A model generated the notes under the pieces. The model saw nothing but the letters and a program-made list of their open reading frames with translations. It did no database searches and was not told the origin of the DNA. Position numbers and translations under genes: made by a program. Below are positions 24,569-29,024 of a stretch of 29,024 nucleotides of DNA, one piece after another; positions within the stretch are counted from its first letter, which is position 1, and each line of letters opens with the position of its first letter. The stretch lies in the IMG/VR virus record IMGVR_UViG_3300013094_000198, positions 1 to 29,024 of that record; one strand, 5' to 3'. Origin of the DNA: a virus.

Positions 24569-25027
24569 TTATTCTCCTCCATTGGCGGGTTGCAAAACAG
24601 TCAGTCCATAGTTGCGGAATGCCTCGACGACATGATCGCGATCATCGAGAGCGAACCACACATTTTTGAGAACCCCTTCCCGGCCCCCAAATCTTTTCTC
24701 GAGCAGTTCGAGTTTCACCACGTGATCCGGGCGGAAATCTCCGTCCGGCCGCATGATGAGTTCTTCATAAGACGCATCGAGCTCCGCATCCTTGAGCCAG
24801 TCCATCGTGACGTAGCGATATTTTTCATTCCGCCCGGTAAGCAGAATGATATCCTTCGATGCGGAAAGCAACCGCATGAGGTCCGCGATCCGCACGATGA
24901 CGGGATCCTGCGAAGCGAGCGCATTGAATTGATCCCACTCTTTCATGTATGCCAATGGCAACCGATGATTGGCGTCCGAAAGAGTGCCATCAATGTCGAA
25001 CACGACATATTTTGGAGTTTCATTCAT
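24569..25027 (-). CDS. HAD-superfamily phosphatase (Pnkp 3'-phosphatase-like)
   Basis: A 152-residue HAD enzyme. Motif I is VFDIDGTL with the nucleophile Asp11 and acid/base Asp13; motif II is ILLTGRNEKYR at about 61-70 (Thr64); a Lys occurs in 'HVVKLELL' near 105; motif IV is FALDDRDHVV at about 126-135. The order 'TGRN ... R-x-x-T-x-x-W-L ... L-x-M-R-P-D-G-D-x-R' is close to the phosphatase domain of T4-type polynucleotide kinase. No kinase P-loop is present. It may trim DNA 3'-phosphates or dephosphorylate nucleotides. It starts eight bases before the preceding gene ends. Confidence 0.88.
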   Translation of the reverse strand: MNETPKYVVFDIDGTLSDANHRLPLAYMKEWDQFNALASQDPVIVRIADLMRLLSASKDIILLTGRNEKYRYVTMDWLKDAELDASYEELIMRPDGDFRPDHVVKLELLEKRFGGREGVLKNVWFALDDRDHVVEAFRNYGLTVLQPANGGE

Positions 25028-25526
25028 CGGCCTCAGCTTTCCTCAAACCTTCAGAATTCGATTGAGCAGCAATCGCTTCAAAAAAATCATTGCTGTTATT
25101 TTCTTTTATTGAAGAGCTGAATTTCGTGAAAAAATCTTTGAATTCTTCCACTGAGCTGAAATGATGATCGACAGCTTGACCGAGCATCACGTTCGTTTTG
25201 CCCCCATCGAAAGCAAAAGAGAAAAGCGGAATTCCTGTGCCGTAGCCGAACCCCAATTCGAACGCTGTGCCGATGTCTTTGTCATCCAGCGACGCAACGA
25301 TTATGAACGAGCGAATCATTCCTTCAATGTTGCCATTGAAAATCTCTCTGAAAAACTCCGGCGTTTTCACATGGTCGGCTGAATCGACAATGATCGGGCC
25401 GAGCTCGCGGGGATCCGCCACAGTGAGTCCGGCTTCGATGAGGATCGATTTCGCGAGGTCCATGCGAGCTTTTTGAGCGTCGTTGAAAAATGGTCCGGCG
25501 AGATAAACATCATATGTCTCAAGCAT
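25020..25526 (-). CDS. Nucleoside 2-deoxyribosyltransferase-like enzyme
   Basis: A 168-residue enzyme of the nucleoside 2-deoxyribosyltransferase fold. It opens with VYLAGPFFN, has ADPRELGPIIVD at about 37-48, then VASLDDKDIGTAFELGFGYG with candidate nucleophile Glu90. The family either swaps bases on deoxynucleosides or hydrolyses the N-glycosidic bond of (modified) deoxynucleotides. The start at 25526 has AGGTGA six bases upstream; an upstream TTG is less convincing. About 45 residues at the end are Ser/Asn/Glu-rich and probably loose. It lies between the ThyX-like and HAD genes with eight-base overlaps on both sides, so it is very likely part of one nucleotide pathway. Confidence 0.85.
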   Translation of the reverse strand: MLETYDVYLAGPFFNDAQKARMDLAKSILIEAGLTVADPRELGPIIVDSADHVKTPEFFREIFNGNIEGMIRSFIIVASLDDKDIGTAFELGFGYGTGIPLFSFAFDGGKTNVMLGQAVDHHFSSVEEFKDFFTKFSSSIKENNSNDFFEAIAAQSNSEGLRKAEADE

Positions 25527-26613
25527 CTTCAATCACCTTCATCCAAAAATCTGTATGGGGCCGACGAGCGGCATAGTTTTTCGCTTCCCGAGCGTGAACC
25601 GGAGACATCTTTTCTTTGTCGATCTTTGCCAAAACAGGGCAAGGGGGCGATGGATCATGGCCCATCTTTCGCAAATCATTGTCGCGAATGAAACGGCATT
25701 TCCCATCGTCGCAAGGCAGCATCACCTTGTCTTTGCCGAGGATCTCGAGCAACTGAGAAACGATCGGCTCCCAAAGATCTGTTTGCGCGATCCAGCACGA
25801 ACGCTTACGCACGAGATCTTCCGCGAAATCAACCGGCATGATCAGGCTGACAGCAATATTGTCCGCCATTGTCGCGGCCATCATTTCAGGTTTGAAAAGA
25901 TCCCTGAGTCGATCCTTCACCATGAGTGAACGATGGCGGATGAGCTGTGCGCGAAGGTTCAACTTGATTTGAGCTTCAATGTAAACGAAGTCGCAAACCT
26001 TTGTGCTTTTGAACATCATGCTCGTCGGATACGGGTTCAAAGGAGCAGCTTTGTACCATTTCTCTTCAACGGCCGATCCCAACCATTCGGAAAGAGTTGG
26101 ATATTTCCGCCATATTGCTAAGACTAATGCATCCGCGACTTCATTGAAAAGATCGAGCTCTTCTTTTCTCAACGCAATGATGAATTTCACAAAATCCCTG
26201 AAATTCATCATGAATGAGAACGTCGTCATATAAGCGAGCGGAAGATGGCGACGGAAATCGTCCTGATGCACGCCATACATTTCGTCTTCCATTCTTGCGT
26301 AGGCCGATCGGCAATGGGACATTGTTTCGTCATCAATCCCATGCCAAACCTCCCAAGTCCGCAGATCGTCCACTCGCGATGACCGCGCCCAAACATTGTG
26401 GTTCCGGAAAGAGCAAATAATTTCACGGATGAGGATCGGTGCCTTCAACTCGAAATGCAACGGCAAAAATTCATTCACCGGCACATCCATTGAAAGGATC
26501 TTTTTCATGTCCGCGTCTGTGTCGGCCGGGCGCGAAGTTTCCCATGCTCGTTTCACATCTTGAAGATCCCCGCATGAAACGAGGTTCGCTTTCACCCATT
26601 CAGATCTTAACAT
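25519..26613 (-). CDS. ThyX-like protein with two tandem ThyX-like units
   Basis: A 364-residue protein, longer than the usual ~220-250 of flavin-dependent thymidylate synthases. Residues 50-180 follow a ThyX core: HFELKAPILIREIICSFR, then ARSSRVDDL in place of the 'RHR-x2-S-x-N-x2-S-x-R-Y' signature, then MMNFRDFVKFIIALRKEEL. Residues 200-300 repeat the order: DFVYIEAQIKLNLRAQLIRHR keeps Arg226-His227-Arg228 but loses the SxRY end, followed by VRKRSCWIAQTDLWEPI, like the 'R-x-C-x-x-A-Q-x-E-I' part. Residues 300-330 have Cys301, Cys306 and Cys325. ThyX makes dTMP from dUMP; altered substrate or non-catalytic function is possible. GGAGG precedes the ATG. Homology is by manual alignment. Confidence 0.55.
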   Translation of the reverse strand: MLRSEWVKANLVSCGDLQDVKRAWETSRPADTDADMKKILSMDVPVNEFLPLHFELKAPILIREIICSFRNHNVWARSSRVDDLRTWEVWHGIDDETMSHCRSAYARMEDEMYGVHQDDFRRHLPLAYMTTFSFMMNFRDFVKFIIALRKEELDLFNEVADALVLAIWRKYPTLSEWLGSAVEEKWYKAAPLNPYPTSMMFKSTKVCDFVYIEAQIKLNLRAQLIRHRSLMVKDRLRDLFKPEMMAATMADNIAVSLIMPVDFAEDLVRKRSCWIAQTDLWEPIVSQLLEILGKDKVMLPCDDGKCRFIRDNDLRKMGHDPSPPCPVLAKIDKEKMSPVHAREAKNYAARRPHTDFWMKVIEDA

Positions 26614-27241
26614 TTTCTGCCTCCTGCATTCGAATGAACATCATGTCCTCTTCTGTCGGGACGAATGTGTCCAATATTTCTTTGTTGAGTTCTTTCAGCT
26701 CTTTTATCTCGAGCCACACAGCGGGGTGAAACCTGAACACCTCCAACTCATCGAGGTAGCGCTGAGTTTCGACGCAAACCCGGAGGAATGAACGGTTACG
26801 CAACAGGACGACTTCCGTCCAGTTTTTGTAAACCACCGCCGCCAAATCCACGACCTTCAGGATCGAGCCTTCGAACCCTTCCTTTGCCGTCAACCAAGGC
26901 AACCGAATAAATGACCTGAGCCAAACATCCAAACGCGCGACAGTGTCTTTTTCGACCTTTTTCATTGCGCCGCGAATTTCTTCCGAAAAATATTTCGTCG
27001 TCCGGGGAATGTCCCCAAGGATTGCTTCGTCGATGTCGTGATAAGCAATCTTTCGGAAAAGCTCACCCCGATTGACATAAAGTCCTTTCGCTTCCAACCG
27101 GTCGGAAAGAAGCGCACCATAAACCAAACAAAACCCGACATGCTCGAGAACGCTTTCGGGCTTCAGGAGATGATCGCGTGAATAACGGCTCACGGATGAG
27201 AGCTGAAACGCAACAGTGAATTCTTTTTTCAACTGGTTCAT
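26600..27241 (-). CDS. HD-domain 5'-deoxynucleotidase-like (YfbR-like)
   Basis: A 213-residue metal-dependent phosphohydrolase. The HD residues are visible: His34 in SVLEHVGF, His68-Asp69 in AYHDIDEAILGDIPRTTKYF, and Asp132 in KVVDLAAVV. The segment 'HD-x-D-E-x-I-x-G-D-I/L-P-x-x-x-K-Y' is typical of YfbR-like dNMP nucleotidases and of the related phage DatZ group. It would dephosphorylate deoxynucleoside monophosphates (or triphosphates if DatZ-like), shaping the dNTP pool. It overlaps the upstream stop (ATGA) and runs 14 bases into the ThyX-like gene, so translation is likely coupled. The C-terminal 50 residues are helical and of unknown use. Confidence 0.88.
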   Translation of the reverse strand: MNQLKKEFTVAFQLSSVSRYSRDHLLKPESVLEHVGFCLVYGALLSDRLEAKGLYVNRGELFRKIAYHDIDEAILGDIPRTTKYFSEEIRGAMKKVEKDTVARLDVWLRSFIRLPWLTAKEGFEGSILKVVDLAAVVYKNWTEVVLLRNRSFLRVCVETQRYLDELEVFRFHPAVWLEIKELKELNKEILDTFVPTEEDMMFIRMQEAENVKI

Positions 27242-27489
27242 TGGCGCGTCTCATCTGGCTCATTGATGATTTGATTGATCATTTCACCGAGACCTTCGAT
27301 GAATGACATTTTTAAGTCGATTGGCATGTCGTAGGCTTCCGCTCGAACTCCAAACAAAAGGCCGACATGCGTTTCCGTCTCAACAATCGAGATCCGCAGG
27401 ATCTCAATTCCCTCCTGGACATTTTCACTTGTCAGCCCAATGTCATTGGTCTCGACCATCTCTTCGATGGTGATTGTTTTCTTTTTCAT
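27238..27489 (-). CDS. Small acidic protein, unknown function
   Basis: An 83-residue acidic protein. Its opening MKKKTITIEEMVETNDI leads into 'EGIEILRISIVETETHVGLLFGV', probably a beta-rich part, and a helical end 'LKMSFIEGLGEMINQIIN'. No family recognised. It overlaps both neighbours by four bases (ATGA at each end), which marks it as a genuine operon member. Its place between a conserved replication-region protein and the nucleotidase gives no clear clue to function. Confidence 0.75.
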   Translation of the reverse strand: MKKKTITIEEMVETNDIGLTSENVQEGIEILRISIVETETHVGLLFGVRAEAYDMPIDLKMSFIEGLGEMINQIINEPDETRQ

Positions 27490-28061
27490 TTGCCACGCTT
27501 TCTGGAAGCCTTCACTTTGGCAACCCGTCCAGCGTAAAGTCCGAGCATTTCGAGAGGCACCTCTTCACCATTGCGCATCTTTTCCCGCACAAATGCGAGC
27601 AAGGTTTGCGCATGGATGCCTTCGCTTTCCTCGACAAAATAGCCCTCATCCTTCAACTTCGCGGCCAAATCCTTGGCCATGTTGTGTTCAGTTTTGCCGA
27701 ACGCGACAGAGATTTCGCTCTTTATCATTTCGGCCGCACCATTTTTCGCCAGCCAGTCGAGCGCAGCCTTGCGGTCTTCCTCTTTTTTCGTGAGCGAACC
27801 CGCCACGAAATCGCTGACCTCGATGACCCGGCCTGAGTCGGAGTGCGTGAATGAAGACAAACCGTTTTCTGCCATGAGGTCCGGCAACTCGATCGTCTTC
27901 AAATGGTTCAGCCGCCTTTTCAAATCCGCAAGGTTTTCTTCCAGCGCCTCAACAGTTTCTTCAGTTTCAATGATCTCAGCCGCCATGCGCATCATGCGCT
28001 GCATGGTTGAGCTGTCGGAGGGGGCAGATGCCCCCTCCTCAATGTCGAACGGATCCGACAT
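27486..28061 (-). CDS. Conserved phage replication-region protein with coiled coil
   Basis: A 191-residue protein. Residues about 18-58 are a coiled coil (RMMRMAAEIIETEETVEALE, then LADLKRRLNHL). The rest includes IELPDLMAENGLSSFTHSDS, 'ALDWLAKNGAAEMIKSEISV', FVEESEGIHAQTLLAFVREK and 'GLYAGRVAKVK', which read like a protein often found next to replication genes in podoviruses, without an established role. I start at ATG 28061 rather than the GTG at 28064; the run GAGGGGG upstream may serve as the binding site. The preceding stop is three bases away. A nucleic-acid-binding role is only an idea. Confidence 0.78.
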   Translation of the reverse strand: MSDPFDIEEGASAPSDSSTMQRMMRMAAEIIETEETVEALEENLADLKRRLNHLKTIELPDLMAENGLSSFTHSDSGRVIEVSDFVAGSLTKKEEDRKAALDWLAKNGAAEMIKSEISVAFGKTEHNMAKDLAAKLKDEGYFVEESEGIHAQTLLAFVREKMRNGEEVPLEMLGLYAGRVAKVKASRKRGK

Positions 28062-28064
28062 CAC

Positions 28065-28871
28065 TCACATAGCCCCCTCTGAGCTATGTTCGTCGCTTTC
28101 ACCCACATCGCCGCGAACCTCGCCGCGCTGGATGGAATTTTTGAATTCAATCGCTTCATTGACCAAACCGTTCCAGTCGTCCGGTCCAGCAAAGTCCACG
28201 ATCGTTGGCCCACGCTCAATCCGGAACCCGATCCAATCGCCTTTGCTATTGCTTTCCTCGACGGTCGAGATGGCATATGTCCGGTAATAAAGCGGTGGCG
28301 TGAAAAGTGTGCCGTCAGCACGCTTCACTTTTTCGCTGGTCGCCAAGCTGAGCCACGAACGAGCCTTTTTCAGCTGCGTCGAAGTCATCGGCAAGAACGA
28401 ACGGCGATTGTCGGCGCTGAGGTTCAGCCCAAAGAATTGGGCGGTCTCGGCGATGTAGTTCCCGTTCGGGAGGATGATCTGGTTGCTTTCGTTCCGCGAG
28501 CCTTGATCCAAGATCGAGGCATCATTGTGAATGGCGACCAGACCCTTTCCAGAGCTCCGTGGAGCCCACTCCAGGTATTGCTTCATGAAAAGCACCGGCA
28601 GGAACATGAGGGGCTGCTCGAACACCTCATTCATTCCCACATCGCAAAGATCCCCGACGGAGGCTCCTTTGATGTATTCAGGCTTTTTGGGCTGGACCTG
28701 TGGGCTCAAACCCTGCAGGATGGTGATGCGGGGGACAATCAAGTCCTTCGCCGTCACATTTTCGAGGCCGTCCCCGGAGAGCCGGTCGAAATACCCTGCG
28801 CCGTCAGTGAGCGCCGGGGCAATGCTGGCGGATTTGGGAGCAACCGCCGTGCTTTCAGTCTTTTTAGCCAT
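28065..28871 (-). CDS. Conserved phage protein, first gene of leftward arm in window
   Basis: A 268-residue protein. After a Lys/Ser/Ala-rich start (about 1-25), it has 'TAKDLIVPRITILQGLSPQV', 'EYIKGASVGDLCDVG', 'LMFLPVLFMKQYLEWAPR' and 'GKGLVAIHND', a set I recognise as a conserved phage early protein whose partners are replication genes; single-stranded DNA binding would fit its position but I see no diagnostic motif. The C-terminus is acidic (DVGESDEHSSEG), as in many single-stranded DNA-binding proteins. ATG 28871 is preferred over an upstream GTG/TTG. The ribosome binding site (AAGAAAG) is weak. The copy A promoter-like motif ends about 67 bases upstream. Confidence 0.78.
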   Translation of the reverse strand: MAKKTESTAVAPKSASIAPALTDGAGYFDRLSGDGLENVTAKDLIVPRITILQGLSPQVQPKKPEYIKGASVGDLCDVGMNEVFEQPLMFLPVLFMKQYLEWAPRSSGKGLVAIHNDASILDQGSRNESNQIILPNGNYIAETAQFFGLNLSADNRRSFLPMTSTQLKKARSWLSLATSEKVKRADGTLFTPPLYYRTYAISTVEESNSKGDWIGFRIERGPTIVDFAGPDDWNGLVNEAIEFKNSIQRGEVRGDVGESDEHSSEGAM

Positions 28872-28938
28872 TTTCAACACTTTCTTGCCGACTTAGGTCT
28901 GGGACCATCCGAAACCATTTTTGCGGCTAGCCCAGCTT

Positions 28939-28992
28939 TGCCTGATTCGCGAGAAAAGAAAAACTGTTTTTTTAAAAAACTGAATCTTTTTT
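28939..28992 (-). promoter_or_regulatory. Copy A of the repeated multi-block motif, putative phage promoter
   Basis: Read leftward: AAAAAAGAT, 10 bases, AAAAAAA, 4 bases, TTTTCTTTTCT, 6 bases, TCAGGCA. The same blocks occur at 17866-17920. It sits in the gene-free stretch 28872-29024 and ends 67 bases before the ATG of the 268-residue protein. The only departure from copy B is one base moved between spacers, with the total core length (35 bases from AAAAAAA to TCAGGCA) unchanged. Likely a promoter or regulator site of the leftward arm. Confidence 0.6.
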
Positions 28993-29020
28993 CAATTTTA
29001 GGGGTTGAAAACGGATTCAG
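28974..29020 (-). terminator. Inverted repeat followed by T run, possible leftward terminator
   Basis: Arms of 16 bases (28980-28995 and 29005-29020) pair with two mismatches around a nine-base spacer; the outer CTGAATC/GATTCAG and the inner TTTTCAA/TTGAAAA are perfect. On the leftward strand six T follow directly (28974-28979), so it can end a transcript arriving from genes beyond the window. The stem is A-T rich, so efficiency may be modest. It overlaps copy A of the repeated motif, so an operator role is an alternative. Confidence 0.55.
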
Positions 29021-29024
29021 ATCA

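Noticed and set aside
24190-27241. A Z-genome (2-aminoadenine) pathway, since an HD phosphohydrolase and a MazG-like protein are both present
   Set aside because: No PurZ (adenylosuccinate synthetase-like) gene is visible in this window, the polymerase is not of the DpoZ type, and the neighbouring enzymes point to pyrimidines. It could be reopened if PurZ lies outside.

Overview
This window is a segment of a tailed double-stranded DNA phage (or a prophage of one). The gene content suggests a short-tailed, podovirus-like virion: a head-to-tail adaptor, a long gp10/nozzle-like tail hub protein, and two very long internal (ejection-type) virion proteins, with no tape measure or contractile-tail genes. 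Composition is close to balanced by eye. The GTA-type 3TM holin, the DUF932 protein and the Gly-Gly-Arg-rich virion protein ends are common in phages of Alphaproteobacteria, so such a host is my low-confidence guess. No integrase, repressor, terminase, portal or capsid gene is visible here.

The layout is two convergent arms. Positions 2-12984 hold rightward late genes: the end of a small phage protein, a small membrane-anchored protein, a lysis pair (3TM holin and GH108 endolysin), adaptor, nozzle-like protein, two small or medium virion-associated proteins, a GNAT acetyltransferase, a 1283-residue virion protein with an S74-like chaperone core and a lytic-transglycosylase-like domain, an 833-residue ejection-type protein, and a 75-residue protein. 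They are packed with overlaps of 1-4 bases and stop at a strong rho-independent terminator (12993-13031).

Positions 13035-28871 hold leftward genes for replication and nucleotide metabolism. In transcription order these are: two conserved phage proteins, a small protein, an HD-domain 5'-nucleotidase, a two-copy ThyX-like protein, a nucleoside 2-deoxyribosyltransferase-like protein, a HAD phosphatase, a MazG/Nmad1-like protein, a DEDDh 3'-5' exonuclease, a C-family (DnaE-like) DNA polymerase with a degenerate PHP domain, a TOPRIM plus SF3 primase-helicase, three tiny proteins (one of 50 residues), two small conserved proteins, a DUF932 protein, an SNF2-type helicase and two winged-helix-like proteins. 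The polymerase, exonuclease and primase-helicase look like a self-contained replisome, and the genes just upstream look like a pyrimidine or dNTP pool remodelling cassette.

The least expected signals are: (1) two copies of a ~54-bp multi-block motif, each about 60-70 bases before a leftward operon segment, which I read as a phage-specific promoter or regulatory element; (2) a fused, tandem ThyX-like protein in which each copy keeps a different half of the ThyX signature; (3) an in-frame internal start with its own strong ribosome binding site; (4) two strong hairpins flanking the DUF932 gene; and (5) a strong excess of the palindrome TGCGGCCGCA. All functions are read from motifs by eye; no database search was possible.
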